DNA of 64,000 nucleotides from Acidimicrobiia bacterium (GCA_023264995.1 JAHFUR010000003.1:62001-126000), one strand, 5' to 3'; numbered from the stretch's first letter, positions 43,498 to 52,571 are shown. The notes: generated from the sequence alone by a model not told the origin. Made by a program: numbers and translations.

Positions 43498-45374
43498 TCC
43501 AGGGTGCAGCCGCAGGAGTTGATCTCCCGGGTGATGATGCCCTTGCCGGTGTCCATGTGGGTGGTGCAGGGCATGCAGGGGTCGAAGCTGCGGATGGCCC
43601 GCAGGACGTCGATGCCCTTGATCTGGTCGTCGGGGACCGACTCCAGGATGGGGGTGTCGACGATGGCCTGCTCGTAGGGGCCGAGGCCACCGAAGGGGTC
43701 GGTGGGGGAGGCGTTGAGCGTGGAGGGGGTGTTGATCTGGTAGTTCACGATCTTGCCCTTGTCGATGATCATGTGGTGGGTCAGGTAGCCGCGGCTCGCC
43801 TCCCAGAACCCGACTGCCACCCGCTCGTCACGGGGGATCTTGAACGGGGTGTGGACCCTGGTCTCGCCCTTGCGCCAGTACTCGAACGCCTTGAGCAGGC
43901 AGTTCATGCCGATGGTGGCGGTGAAGGCCATGGCGTAGGCCCGGCCCCGGTTGCGCTCGAGAGCGTTCAGCGTCCTTGGCAGCGGCCAGAACAGCTCGGT
44001 CTCGGGCAGCAGGTTGCGGGGCAGGACCAGACGCAACCCGTCGCCGGTGGGCTCACAGAAGGGGTTCTCGGCGTAGTCGCCCCGCAGGGCCGTGCCCCAC
44101 AGCTGGCCGTAGGCGCCGGTCTCGACGGTCTGGCGGTCCCAGCGGGGGGCGGTGGACCAGGTGTACTTCTCCTTGAAGTTCGTGCCGGCGGGCTTGGGCA
44201 GGGTGGTCTTGTTCCACGCGTGGTAGGGCGACAGCGGGTTGCCCAGGGCGTCGGTCTGGTAGCGCTGGGGGCCGGTCTTGGTCCAGTCGTCGTAGAAGGA
44301 GTGCTCGATGAACTCTTCCATGCCGATGTTGATGTCGGTCAGGTTGGTGGTAATCAGCTTGCCCTCGAGGATCACGGCGGGGGTGGCCCATCGAGCGTTG
44401 CCCCATTGGTTGATGTTGGAGTACGTGGCGTCGTAGACCTCGGAGTCGTCCCAGATGCCGGTCTGGATAAGGCTGGTGGGGCGGGCCCCTACCTGCTCAT
44501 ACGCCGGGTTGGCCTCCAGGAAGAAGTCGCACAGGTCGTCCCAGATCTTGCAGATGACCTTGCACCAGTCGATGATCTTGCCCAGCTGGGTGTAGTACTC
44601 GTTGAACGTCGAGGTGGTCACCGTCGTCGACATGCCACCGGGGACGATGGTGCTCGGGTGCGGGAACTTGCCGAACATCAACATGCACAGGATGCGCCCG
44701 ACCCGCGTCCACTCCAGCGCCTCCAGGTAGATCTTGCCGGTGAGGGGGTTGAGCGCGTCCATGAGATCCTTCATGGTCGTGTAGCCATGGAGATCCCCGT
44801 TCGCGGCCAGGGTCTTCTCGGCCCGGGTCACCAGCTCAGGGTTGGTCACGCTGACCAGGGCGGTGGAGTAGTCGGGGCCGGCCAGCAGTCCGAGGTGCAG
44901 GGGGCGGTCATAGAACATCTCACCCACCTCGCCCAGGTTGCGCACCTCCACGCCCAGTGGCGGGGGGCAGATGCCGAAGGCCTGCTCGATGCAGAGCGCC
45001 GACACCGACGCATGGACACCGCCACAGACCCCGCAGGCGCGCGACGAGATGTCGATGGCGTCGCGGGGGTCGCGGCCCTCGAGGATGACCTCATAGCCCC
45101 GGAAGAGCATGGCCCGAGCGTGGGCGTCGACGGCCCGGCGGTTCTCCAGGTCGAGCACGGTGTGCACGGCCAGGGCGCCGGCGACGCGGGTCATGGGGTC
45201 GATGTTCCAGTCCCGGAGGCGGGGCGGGGCGGCCAGCTGCGCCCCCGGGCCTCCCTCGCGGCGCACGAAGCCCTTGGGCTCGGCCACGGTCACCGAGTAG
45301 GGATCGGCGACACCCGACTTGAGCCGGGCCTTACCGGAGCTGTCGAACTCGACGGGCAGGTTCTTGAAGCACAC
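43494..45374 (-). CDS. hhyL: [NiFe]-hydrogenase large subunit, actinobacterial (group 1h/5) type, copy 1
   Basis: A 626-residue large subunit. The N-terminal nickel motif is Arg112-Ala-Cys114-Gly-Val-Cys117, then His121; the C-terminal motif is DPC600-x2-C603-TTH606, followed by a 20-residue tail ending SCGCTLE that a maturation protease would remove. Length and sequence fit the high-affinity, oxygen-tolerant H2-uptake enzymes of actinomycetes. GTG 45374 has AGAGGAG upstream; its counterpart in copy 2 starts at the same residue. No small-subunit gene is adjacent. It is divergent from an XRE/cupin regulator and overlaps the protease-phosphatase gene. Confidence 0.9.
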   Translation of the reverse strand: MCFKNLPVEFDSSGKARLKSGVADPYSVTVAEPKGFVRREGGPGAQLAAPPRLRDWNIDPMTRVAGALAVHTVLDLENRRAVDAHARAMLFRGYEVILEGRDPRDAIDISSRACGVCGGVHASVSALCIEQAFGICPPPLGVEVRNLGEVGEMFYDRPLHLGLLAGPDYSTALVSVTNPELVTRAEKTLAANGDLHGYTTMKDLMDALNPLTGKIYLEALEWTRVGRILCMLMFGKFPHPSTIVPGGMSTTVTTSTFNEYYTQLGKIIDWCKVICKIWDDLCDFFLEANPAYEQVGARPTSLIQTGIWDDSEVYDATYSNINQWGNARWATPAVILEGKLITTNLTDINIGMEEFIEHSFYDDWTKTGPQRYQTDALGNPLSPYHAWNKTTLPKPAGTNFKEKYTWSTAPRWDRQTVETGAYGQLWGTALRGDYAENPFCEPTGDGLRLVLPRNLLPETELFWPLPRTLNALERNRGRAYAMAFTATIGMNCLLKAFEYWRKGETRVHTPFKIPRDERVAVGFWEASRGYLTHHMIIDKGKIVNYQINTPSTLNASPTDPFGGLGPYEQAIVDTPILESVPDDQIKGIDVLRAIRSFDPCMPCTTHMDTGKGIITREINSCGCTLE

Positions 45375-45458
45375 GGGACGCTCCTCTGATGCGTGGAAGA
45401 GGTGAGACTCTCTGCCGCCCACCCTCGCAGACCGCTGCTGCATATGGCTAGAAGCATA

Positions 45459-45470
45459 AGCAGTGCTGCT
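45459..45470. promoter_or_regulatory. Inverted repeat AGCAG-TG-CTGCT in the hydrogenase copy 1/regulator gap
   Basis: This twelve-base imperfect palindrome lies in the 128-base region between the divergent hydrogenase and regulator genes, with further GCTGCT copies nearby. It is a candidate operator for the XRE-type regulator. Confidence 0.35.
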
Positions 45471-45502
45471 ATTGTGGGCAGCTCGCTCTGGGAGGAGACG
45501 AC

Positions 45503-46675
45503 ATGGGAGCCATGAATGACCGAGTGTCGAGCGGAGTGCCCGATGTCGACGCACTCCTCGGAGGCCTCCTCCTCGGGGACAACGTGGTCTGGGTTCTGGA
45601 GAACGCCGAGGTGGCGCGCCGCCTCGAGGACGCCATGCTGGGTGAAGCGGCAGCCCGAGGCGAGGGCTGCTTGTACGTGAGTGTCAGTGCCCAACAGGCT
45701 CAGCTACGGGCCCGCCTTGGTGCCGGCGTCACCGTTCTTGACGCCCGACCGCGAGGCCCCTACGGCGATGCTGCGATGCTGGAGACGACGATCATCGAGG
45801 CAGCCCGCAGTCACCCGCCGGGTTACGTCGTCGTTGATGGTCTGGCCCAGTTCGCCCGCCGATGGGGCGCGGCCAAGGCGATCGCCTTCTTCAGCCGCGT
45901 GTGCCCGAGACTGTTCGATCTCGGGGCGGTGGCCTACTGGCGAGCGCCCCGGAGCGCGCTCGGCCCGTCGTTCATCGACCAGGTCACGAGCGTGACCCAA
46001 TGCGTGCTCGAGATCAGCGACGGCCATTTACGGGTCGTGAAGGCCGAGGGCCGTCCCTCGTCGGTCCAGGCCCGGCTGCTGCGCTTGGAGGTGAGCGACG
46101 GGACGGTACGCCTCCATGACGAACGGGCTCTCGGTCGCCTCGGGCAGGGATTGGAGCGCGTCCGACGGGAACGCAACCTCAGCCAGACCGATCTGGCCAG
46201 CCTGGCCGGGGTCACCCAGAGTGCGATCTCCCAGGCCGAGGCGGGCCGACGAGGCCTTTCGCTGGACACCCTCCTGCTGCTTTCAGAGCGCCTGAACATT
46301 GGTATCGACGATCTCCTGGCCTCCGCACCCCCTGGGGGCCACGTGCTTGCTCGGAGGCCCAGGACCCTCGTCGATCCTCTGACCTCCCTCCTCGATGATC
46401 CTCAGGTGGGCTCGCGCGTCTACCTCGTCCGGCTGGGACCGGGAGAGGCCGGAGCGCCCGACTTCCTCCACAAAGGAGTGGAGCTCGTCCTTGTGGCCTC
46501 CGGACTTGTTCAGATCACGATCGGCACAGACACCCCAGTCATGCGGGCCGGCGATGCTGCACTGGCCACGACCGTGGCGGTGTCGGGATGGCGGAACCTG
46601 ATCAACACCCCCGCACTCCTCTTTTGGGTCCTGCGCGACGAACCTCAAGGACGTCCGCGAAGGGCCCGTCTGTAG
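45503..46675 (+). CDS. Regulator with degenerate KaiC/RecA-like domain, XRE HTH and cupin
   Basis: A 390-residue three-domain protein. About 1-190 follows the KaiC/RecA pattern (RVSSGVPDVDALLGG start, VVVDGLAQFARR Walker B-like strand), but the Walker A loop is gone: GLLLGDNVVWVLEN has no GKT. About 215-272 is an XRE-type HTH (RRERNLSQTDLASLAGVTQS, AISQAEAGRRGLSL). About 303-378 is a cupin sensor. ATG 45503 follows GGGAGGAGACG. Being divergent from hydrogenase copy 1, it is its likely regulator. The N-terminal domain probably senses or dimerises rather than hydrolyses ATP. Confidence 0.75.
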   Translation: MGAMNDRVSSGVPDVDALLGGLLLGDNVVWVLENAEVARRLEDAMLGEAAARGEGCLYVSVSAQQAQLRARLGAGVTVLDARPRGPYGDAAMLETTIIEAARSHPPGYVVVDGLAQFARRWGAAKAIAFFSRVCPRLFDLGAVAYWRAPRSALGPSFIDQVTSVTQCVLEISDGHLRVVKAEGRPSSVQARLLRLEVSDGTVRLHDERALGRLGQGLERVRRERNLSQTDLASLAGVTQSAISQAEAGRRGLSLDTLLLLSERLNIGIDDLLASAPPGGHVLARRPRTLVDPLTSLLDDPQVGSRVYLVRLGPGEAGAPDFLHKGVELVLVASGLVQITIGTDTPVMRAGDAALATTVAVSGWRNLINTPALLFWVLRDEPQGRPRRARL

Positions 46676-46699
46676 GGCAGCGCAGCCTTGGCTATGCGT

Positions 46700-47131
46700 T
46701 CAGCGCCGTGCTCCAGAAGGAGCCGGGACCAGGACCACCGGAACCTGCGCATGGTTGGCGACCTTGTGGGCCGTCCCGCCGAGCAGGTCGTACACGGCCC
46801 TGTGGCTCTTCGCTCCAATGACCAACAGATCGGCATCCCGAGCTGCTGCCAGCTTGCAAAGCTCCGTCGCGGGATCGCTGCGGCCGAGACGGGTGGTGAC
46901 CCGAAGTCCGGCGGCACGAAGCGGCTCGGTCCAGGCACCATCGAGCTTCGCTCGCAATTCCGTCAGCATCGGACCGCTGTCTACCTGAAGTGCGGCAAGG
47001 CCCCAGAGCTCGGAGCGAGGCACAATGAGCACAGCACTTACGCGGGCGTCGAGGGCTGGGCCGTATTCGGCGACCCATTCGGCCGCGCGTTTCGAGCCAG
47101 GCGAACCGTCGAGGCCAACCACGATCTTCAT
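46700..47131 (-). CDS. Universal stress protein (UspA family)
   Basis: A 143-residue single-domain USP: MKIVVGLDGSPGSKRAAEW at the N terminus and VIGAKSHRAVYDLLGGTAHK near the C terminus. The second Gly of the usual G-x2-G-x9-G(S/T) ATP motif is replaced, so nucleotide binding may be weak. ATG 47131 has GGAAGGGAT upstream. It follows the SufR-like gene on the same strand after about 195 bases. USP proteins help survive starvation and hypoxia, consistent with a hydrogenase neighbourhood. Confidence 0.82.
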   Translation of the reverse strand: MKIVVGLDGSPGSKRAAEWVAEYGPALDARVSAVLIVPRSELWGLAALQVDSGPMLTELRAKLDGAWTEPLRAAGLRVTTRLGRSDPATELCKLAAARDADLLVIGAKSHRAVYDLLGGTAHKVANHAQVPVVLVPAPSGARR

Positions 47132-47325
47132 CGCTCGCAATCCCTTCCATGGAGGCTGGCGCCCTCAGGCAGTCGCCATTCGGCACGACCATATCGGCGA
47201 CGCGGCACGAGGCCCTCGGCCTCATCGTGCACCAACAGGGCTGCCGGCGCAGCATTCGCCTGGCCGGTAGGTCTAAGCTTCAGAGCCGCGGCGACATTGC
47301 CGAGAGCCCCGGTGATCGTTCGCCA

Positions 47326-48102
47326 TCATTCCCCTGGCACCGCCTTCGTCGCGGCCCGCCGGGGAACATTCCTGAGCCGGACACAGCACCTCCCGGGAGC
47401 CGGGTCGAGGCACGCTTCTAGACCCGGATGCTCGAGTCCGGCGACCAGGCCAGTGATGAGCTCCAGGTTCATGCCGCACATCAGTTCTGTGTAGGCCTCG
47501 GCAAGGGCGTGGAACGGGCAGTTGGCGAGGTCCATGCCGGTGGCGCTAGGGCGAGGCTCGTAGCCCAGCTCCGCCAGGACCTCCCGGGCCGCGCTGGTCA
47601 GCGCCTTCCGGCTGGGACGCGGGCCGACCCGGGCTCGGGCGTCAGCACCGAGCGACTGACCCGTGTCCCGGGCGGCGGACACGATCGCCTCCCTCACAGG
47701 CACGCTGTCGCGCTCGGCATCGGTCACGGCCCGGGCCAGGAGCGCGCCGGCGACGTCGTAGCGACGCTCGGGCAGGCTTACCTCAAGCTCCCGCGATGCT
47801 CGGCGGTAGAGCTTCGCCGGTCGTCCCGCGCCGGGTCCGCTCCGACCCGGGGGGCGCCCGAAACCAGTCTCGAGCAGGCCGTCGTCGACCAGCTTGTCGA
47901 GATGAAACTTTGCGACGTGGTGGGCAACGTCGGCCCCATGGGCGGCCTCGTCCCGGGTAACAGCCGACTGCTGAGCGACGACGTAGCCGTACAGCGCACG
48001 GCGCACGGGCTCGCCCAGCGTCGCAATGGCGGACACCCGAGCCTCGAAGCCTTCGCGCTGCGTCGTGGGGTCCCCCGGCGCAGCCTCGAAAGAGGATGCC
48101 AC
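47326..48102 (-). CDS. SufR-like Fe-S-binding transcriptional regulator (first)
   Basis: A 258-residue protein. The N-terminal half has an ArsR/DeoR-like winged helix (VRRALYGYVVAQQSAVTRDE, HHVAKFHLDKLVDDGLLE). The C-terminal half carries Cys residues in NCPFHALAEAYTELMCGMNL and LDPAPGRCCVRL, matching the cluster-binding Cys pattern of SufR-type regulators. GTG 48102 is preceded by AAGGGA. It is divergent from DoxX, whose promoter lies in the shared gap. Likely senses iron-sulfur or oxygen status. Confidence 0.75.
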   Translation of the reverse strand: MASSFEAAPGDPTTQREGFEARVSAIATLGEPVRRALYGYVVAQQSAVTRDEAAHGADVAHHVAKFHLDKLVDDGLLETGFGRPPGRSGPGAGRPAKLYRRASRELEVSLPERRYDVAGALLARAVTDAERDSVPVREAIVSAARDTGQSLGADARARVGPRPSRKALTSAAREVLAELGYEPRPSATGMDLANCPFHALAEAYTELMCGMNLELITGLVAGLEHPGLEACLDPAPGRCCVRLRNVPRRAATKAVPGE

Positions 48103-48131
48103 GGCACCGTCCCTTCTATGAGAGGTTTTGA

Positions 48132-48160
48132 TTGACGAAATCCCTTCAAGCTTCTAACGT
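48132..48160 (+). promoter_or_regulatory. Sigma-70-type promoter for the DoxX operon
   Basis: TTGACG (48132-48137) and TAACGT (48155-48160) are separated by 17 bases, a good housekeeping-type promoter 38 bases upstream of the DoxX start. Confidence 0.55.
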
Positions 48161-48197
48161 AGAGATTAGTACCCGATAGAGACGGAGGCAAGACACG

Positions 48198-48647
48198 ATG
48201 GCAATCCTCACCCCTCACCAGATGACAAGCCCTGATCACGCGGGCACAACGACGGCCCGACTGGACAATCCTGCACACCAGGCCTTCTGGCTGCTGCGGA
48301 TCGGCTTGACCGTGGCCCCCATCCTCTTTGGGCTCGACAAGTTCGCTCACGTGCTCGTCGACTGGGACAAGTACCTGGCGCCCGAGTTCACCGACCTGTT
48401 CAACGCACAGGCCCACACCCTGATGTACTTCGTCGGGGCGATCGAGGTCGTCGCCGGGCTGGTCGTCCTGTTCCGTCCCCGCTTCGGCGGTTACCTGGTC
48501 GCCGCCTGGCTGACCGCCATCATCGTCAACCTCCTCATGATGGCCAATTACTACGACGTGGCCCTGCGTGACTTCGGCCTCGCGCTCGCTGCGCTGACCC
48601 TCGCCCGCCTGGCTACCGCGTTCCCCAACAACTTCCTCGGCCGGTGA
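48198..48647 (+). CDS. DoxX-like membrane protein
   Basis: A 149-residue protein with four predicted spans: FWLLRIGLTVAPILFGLDKF, TLMYFVGAIEVVAGLVVLF, YLVAAWLTAIIVNLLMM and a final amphipathic or membrane segment. The layout matches the DoxX/DoxD group. ATG 48198 follows GGAGGCAAG. It is the first gene of a long plus-strand run (FolE, GpgS, transaldolase and others). DoxX-like proteins are often linked to oxidative stress control, but the function here is unproven. Confidence 0.78.
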   Translation: MAILTPHQMTSPDHAGTTTARLDNPAHQAFWLLRIGLTVAPILFGLDKFAHVLVDWDKYLAPEFTDLFNAQAHTLMYFVGAIEVVAGLVVLFRPRFGGYLVAAWLTAIIVNLLMMANYYDVALRDFGLALAALTLARLATAFPNNFLGR

Positions 48648-49402
48648 CGATGCCTGGGGATGTCGAGATGGCCGCCGTCGCCGACGGCGGCCTGACCGGA
48701 CGTTCACCTTCCTCAGGCGGCGGTGCGCAGCGCGGCCCCTTCTCACTGGCCGGCGACCGCGGGCGCCGCGACATCAGCCTGCTTGCTGCGCAGAACGCAG
48801 TCTCTGATCTGCTGGCGGCGCTCGGCCAGGATGTGGCCGACCCTCAGCTCCGCGACACCCCACGGCGAGTGGCAGCTGCTATGGCGGAGATGCTCTCGCC
48901 CGTCGCCTTCAGCCTGACCACCTTTCCTAACGACGATCGCTACGACGAGCTCGTCGTCGTTAGGGACATCCCCGTGCACTCGTTGTGCGCGCATCACATG
49001 CTGCCGTTCAGGGGTCGGGCCCATCTCGGGTACCTCCCCGGCGAGCGCATCCTCGGGATCTCAAAGCTGGCCTGGATGGTCGAGCTGTTCGCCCGCGGTC
49101 TGCAGATTCAGGAGCGCCTTACGGTGCAGGTCGGTGACTGGCTCACCGAACATCTTCAGCCGAAGGGCGTGGGCGTCGTGATCGAAGCTGAGCATCTGTG
49201 CATGACCCTGCGGGGGGTCCAGGCCTACGGCACGCGGCACGCGGACAGTCACCTCGTCGCTGCGTGGCCTCGTGCGAGACGATGCTCGCACCCGGGCGGA
49301 GTTCCTGGCCCTCACCCGGAGGGAGGCATGAACAACGCCGTCAGCCGCGCTTCTCGCCACGGGCGATCCAGGCGGCCGACGACATCGTGGCTCGGATCGT
49401 GA
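48644..49402 (+). CDS. folE: GTP cyclohydrolase I with frameshifted C terminus
   Basis: GTP cyclohydrolase I converts GTP to dihydroneopterin triphosphate. The conserved core is intact: the zinc and active-site region SLCAHHMLPFRGRAHLGYLP, then ISKLAWMVELFARGLQIQE and GVVIEAEHLCMTLRGVQ. A seven-base tandem duplication (CACGCGG at 49231-49237 and 49238-49244) then shifts the frame. With one copy removed the sequence reads GTRTVTSSLRG...RTRAEFLALT and ends at 49331, the normal family tail; as written it runs to 49402 with an unrelated tail. The lost TVTS segment is conserved in the family, so activity is doubtful unless this is a sequencing error. GTG start overlaps the DoxX stop. Confidence 0.8.
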   Translation: MTMPGDVEMAAVADGGLTGRSPSSGGGAQRGPFSLAGDRGRRDISLLAAQNAVSDLLAALGQDVADPQLRDTPRRVAAAMAEMLSPVAFSLTTFPNDDRYDELVVVRDIPVHSLCAHHMLPFRGRAHLGYLPGERILGISKLAWMVELFARGLQIQERLTVQVGDWLTEHLQPKGVGVVIEAEHLCMTLRGVQAYGTRHADSHLVAAWPRARRCSHPGGVPGPHPEGGMNNAVSRASRHGRSRRPTTSWLGS

Positions 49403-49404
49403 GA

Positions 49405-50285
49405 ATGAAGGTCGACCAACGGGTCGCGATCATCATTCCTGCCCGCGATGAGGAGCGTACCGTCGGCCCGATCGTGGCGGAGATTGTCGAGCATCTGATG
49501 GAACGACAGCGGCTGGCCGACCAGCTGATCGTCGTGAGCGATGGCTCGATCGATGCCACTGCCGAGGTGGCACGGGATGCGGGAGCGCACGTCATCACCA
49601 CTGCGGCCCACGGCAAGGGCCAGGCGTTGCGCCGGGCCATCCAGTCCAGCGACGCGGACGTGCTCGTGTTCCTGGACGCCGACGTGGAGAACTTCACGCA
49701 CCGCTACGTCACGGCCCTGCTCGAGCCCCTGCTCAGCGACGAACGTCTCGTCATGGTCAAGGCGTCGTACAGGCGCTCACTCCACGGCCGCCCCGACGAG
49801 GGCGGCCGGGTCACCGAGTCCTGGCCCGCCCGCTCCTGGAACGATTCTGGCCTGAGCTGGCCCAGGTTTCCCAGCCGCTCGCCGGTGAGTGCGCTATTCG
49901 TCGGTCGGCGTTGGACGGCATCGCCCTGGCTGACGGCTATGCCATCGAGATGGGGCTGCTGATTGACGTCAGTGGAAAATACGGCCCTGCGGCTATCGCC
50001 CAGGCCGAGCTGGGCGAGCGCCTGCACCGGAATCGACCTCTTCATGACCTGAGCCGTCAGGCACGGAGCGTGCTTGCCGCGGCGCTCGACCGAGTCCATG
50101 CGTTGCCACCTGGCCCCGCTGCATCAGATCCGGAGAGGCGTCAGCCGGTCATCCCGCTGGGCTCCGCCCGCGGCAGCAGCGGCGGTTGCCCCGCCGAACG
50201 GCGTGACGGGGCAACTGATCGCCCGGGCACGCCTACCTCGGAGTCCCCGTCCCCCGCCCGACTCACCCCGGAGGTATCCCGATGA
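49405..50285 (+). pseudogene. gpgS: Glucosyl-3-phosphoglycerate synthase-like glycosyltransferase, frameshifted
   Basis: A family 2/81 glycosyltransferase split between two frames. The first part (49405 to about 49820) has AIIIPARDEERTVG, VVSDGSIDAT, GKGQALRRA and the DADVE metal motif. At 49819-49820 one base is missing; shifting the frame there gives LARPLLERFWPELAQVSQPL, then DGYAIEMGLLIDV and LHRNRPLHDLSRQA, the normal C-terminal half of GpgS. The family makes glucosylglycerate precursors. The start may lie further upstream. The shifted half ends at 50285, overlapping the transaldolase start. Confidence 0.72.
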
Positions 50286-51388
50286 CAAAGCTCCAGCGCC
50301 TACACGACGAGCAAGGCCAAAGCCCGTGGCTCGACAACATCAACCGCGGGTACCTGCGCGACGACGCCCTGGGCCGGCTGGTCGACAACGGGATCCATGG
50401 CGTGACGGCCAATCCGACCATCCTGGCCAGGGCTATCGGGGGGTCGGCCGACTACGACGAGCAGTTCTTGGCCCTCTCTGCCAGCGGCTACTCGGTCGTC
50501 GCCGCCTACTGGGAGCTGGTCATCGCCGACATCACTGACGCCCTGGCCGTGCTGCGGCCGCTGTTCGACGTCAGTGCGGGCGCCGACGGATTTGTATCAC
50601 TCGAGGTCGCACCGGAGCTCGCTCACGACAAAACGGCGACGATCATCGCTGCTCGGGATTTGCACGAGCGGATCGGCCAGCCCAACCTCCTGGTGAAGAT
50701 CCCGGCGACGCCCGAGGGCGTATCGGCCATCGAGGCGATGACCGCCGAGGGCCGCAGCATCAACGTCACGCTGCTCTTCTCCCTTACCCGCTACGCCGAG
50801 GTCATCGACGCGTATCTGTCGGGCCTGGAGACCTTCGTTGCCGGCGGCGGCGACCCTTCACGAGTACATAGTGTCGCGTCCTTCTTCATCAGCCGAGTGG
50901 ACACCGAGGTCGACCGACGCCTGGGAACTGCCGGCGGTGGGGAGGCGGAGGCCCTGCGAGGACACGCTGCGGTAGCCCAGGCCAAGCTGGCCTACCAGAT
51001 GTTCAGCGAGCGATTCTCCAGCGCGAAGTGGGATCGTCTGGCTCGCATGGGCGCCAATCGTCAGCGACCGCTCTGGGCCTCGACGTCGACCAAGAATCCC
51101 GCCTATCGGGACACGCTGTACGTCGACAGCCTCATCGGGCCCGGCACCATCAATACGCTGCCGGAGACCACCATCGCTGTGTTCGAGGACCACGGCACCC
51201 TGTCGCGCACCATCGACACCTACGTCGAGGAGGCTGGCGAGGTGATGCGCCGGCTTGGCGGTGTGGGCATAGACATGGACGATGTCGGCCTGACCCTCGA
51301 GCGCCAGGGCGTCGACGCCTTCGGAGAGTCATTCCGAGGAGTCCTCGCCGTCCTCGCCGCCAAACTCCCAGCTGCTGCGCTCCGATGA
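50282..51388 (+). CDS. tal: Transaldolase
   Basis: A 368-residue transaldolase of the pentose phosphate pathway (transfers a dihydroxyacetone unit between sugar phosphates). Family motifs: GVTANPTILARAI near the N terminus, SLEVAPELAHD, the Schiff-base Lys in LLVKIPATPEG, SINVTLLFSLTRY and LWASTSTKNPAY. ATG 50282 overlaps the end of the GpgS-like frame, with GGAGG upstream. Its place beside a glycosyltransferase suggests a sugar-metabolism operon. Confidence 0.9.
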   Translation: MTKLQRLHDEQGQSPWLDNINRGYLRDDALGRLVDNGIHGVTANPTILARAIGGSADYDEQFLALSASGYSVVAAYWELVIADITDALAVLRPLFDVSAGADGFVSLEVAPELAHDKTATIIAARDLHERIGQPNLLVKIPATPEGVSAIEAMTAEGRSINVTLLFSLTRYAEVIDAYLSGLETFVAGGGDPSRVHSVASFFISRVDTEVDRRLGTAGGGEAEALRGHAAVAQAKLAYQMFSERFSSAKWDRLARMGANRQRPLWASTSTKNPAYRDTLYVDSLIGPGTINTLPETTIAVFEDHGTLSRTIDTYVEEAGEVMRRLGGVGIDMDDVGLTLERQGVDAFGESFRGVLAVLAAKLPAAALR

Positions 51389-51870
51389 CCTCGGCCGGGT
51401 CGGCACGAGGCGACTCCAAGTCCGTTAATACCACGAGCATCGACTTCGGGCTCGGCCCACCGACGATCCCGCCCGAACCGTCAGCGGGAGCGAGCCACTC
51501 GACCGACGATCGTCCCCTGGACCACGAGGCCCTGCTCACGTTGGCGCGAAAGGTCGAGGCGGCCGCCCGCGACGACGACCACGAGCGGTTGACCGTCGCC
51601 GTCCAACGCCTGTCCGATGCGCTTGTAGATCACCTGTCCGCCGAACGACCGCAACTCGCACGCCTGCCCCCAGGCCCTGGCCATCTGCTCGAAGACGGCC
51701 AGGAGCGCATCCTGGAGCTGCTCGCCGACATCGCCCGCGTCGTGGCCCAGTCGCCTACGCCGGACCCGCGTTATGGCGTCAACCTCGTTCGGCAAGTGTC
51801 GGCAGAGCTGAGTCTCCAAGCGGAGCACGAGCGCCTCGCCGGCATCGCCGCCCAGAGGCTCTCCCAGTAG
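51385..51870 (+). CDS. Hypothetical protein, possibly hemerythrin-like
   Basis: A 161-residue protein. The first 45 residues look disordered; the rest is helical with DHEALLTLARKVEAA and LVDHLSAERPQL, an HxxxE arrangement reminiscent of hemerythrin HHE repeats, but the full set of iron ligands cannot be placed with certainty. ATG 51385 overlaps the transaldolase stop (ATGA), so it is translationally coupled. Confidence 0.5.
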   Translation: MTSAGSARGDSKSVNTTSIDFGLGPPTIPPEPSAGASHSTDDRPLDHEALLTLARKVEAAARDDDHERLTVAVQRLSDALVDHLSAERPQLARLPPGPGHLLEDGQERILELLADIARVVAQSPTPDPRYGVNLVRQVSAELSLQAEHERLAGIAAQRLSQ

Positions 51871-51911
51871 GGGCGCGCACACGCCTATCGGATCTCCATG
51901 AGGAGGAAAAG

Positions 51912-52478
51912 ATGCGCAGGCTTTCGTTCCGACCGTCATTCACAATGCGAGGCCGCAAGTTCAAAGGACTCCGCGGGTGGGCTGGCAAGCCCTCTCATCC
52001 ACCCCTAACCGACATCCCCGTCGGGGCCTACATCCTTGTGGCCGTCTTCGACGTGATCTCCTACACCGGCAGGAACCATGAGTGGGCTCGGGACTTCTAC
52101 CGGGCGGGCACGTTCAGCCTCGTCGGCGGTGTTGTGGTCTCCTTCTTTGCCCTGCTCACAGGCTTCTGGGACTGGCGCAAGTCGACCGAGAAGGGCACGC
52201 AAGCTCGGCGCACGGCAAGCGCCCATGGCTGGACGATGGCCACGGTCACCTTGGTGGTCCTCGTCGATGTTGGCCTGCGATGGTTCGCCGACGGCGACGC
52301 TTCCCATACGCCCGGACACATCGCGGTCCTCAGCCTGGTCGCCGCCCTCCTCACCGTCGTGGGCGGGACGATCGGCGGCTCCCTTGCATACGACTACGGG
52401 TTCAACGTCGAGACCGCCGGCGACAGCCCGGTGTGGCACCCCTCCGAGGAGGATGTGCTCCCCGGTGGCAAGAGCTGA
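51912..52478 (+). CDS. DUF2231 membrane protein
   Basis: A 188-residue protein with four predicted spans. The family opening GKPSHPPLTDIPVGAYI is present, with FWDWRKS after the second span and SLAYDYGFNV after the last. DUF2231 proteins are often found near redox enzymes and may hold heme or metals (inference from the family). ATG 51912 follows AGGAGGAAAAG. Last gene of the plus-strand run. Confidence 0.82.
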   Translation: MRRLSFRPSFTMRGRKFKGLRGWAGKPSHPPLTDIPVGAYILVAVFDVISYTGRNHEWARDFYRAGTFSLVGGVVVSFFALLTGFWDWRKSTEKGTQARRTASAHGWTMATVTLVVLVDVGLRWFADGDASHTPGHIAVLSLVAALLTVVGGTIGGSLAYDYGFNVETAGDSPVWHPSEEDVLPGGKS

Positions 52479-52491
52479 AAGGTTGGAACAA

Positions 52492-52515
52492 TTCCGACGC
52501 GCCGGGAGGTCGGAA
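52492..52515. terminator. Possible terminator hairpin between convergent genes
   Basis: TTCCGAC (52492-52498) and GTCGGAA (52509-52515) form a seven-base-pair stem with a ten-base loop between the convergent DUF2231 and SufR-like genes. Confidence 0.35.
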
Positions 52516-52571
52516 CGATCGCGAGCCGGGTGTCTGATGGCGCCTGGTCTCGCCTTCGGCCATACTCCGGA

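Noticed and set aside
43557-45389. Plus-strand open frame of 610 codons opposite hydrogenase copy 1
   Set aside because: Antisense shadow; the minus strand encodes a full hydrogenase with all motifs.
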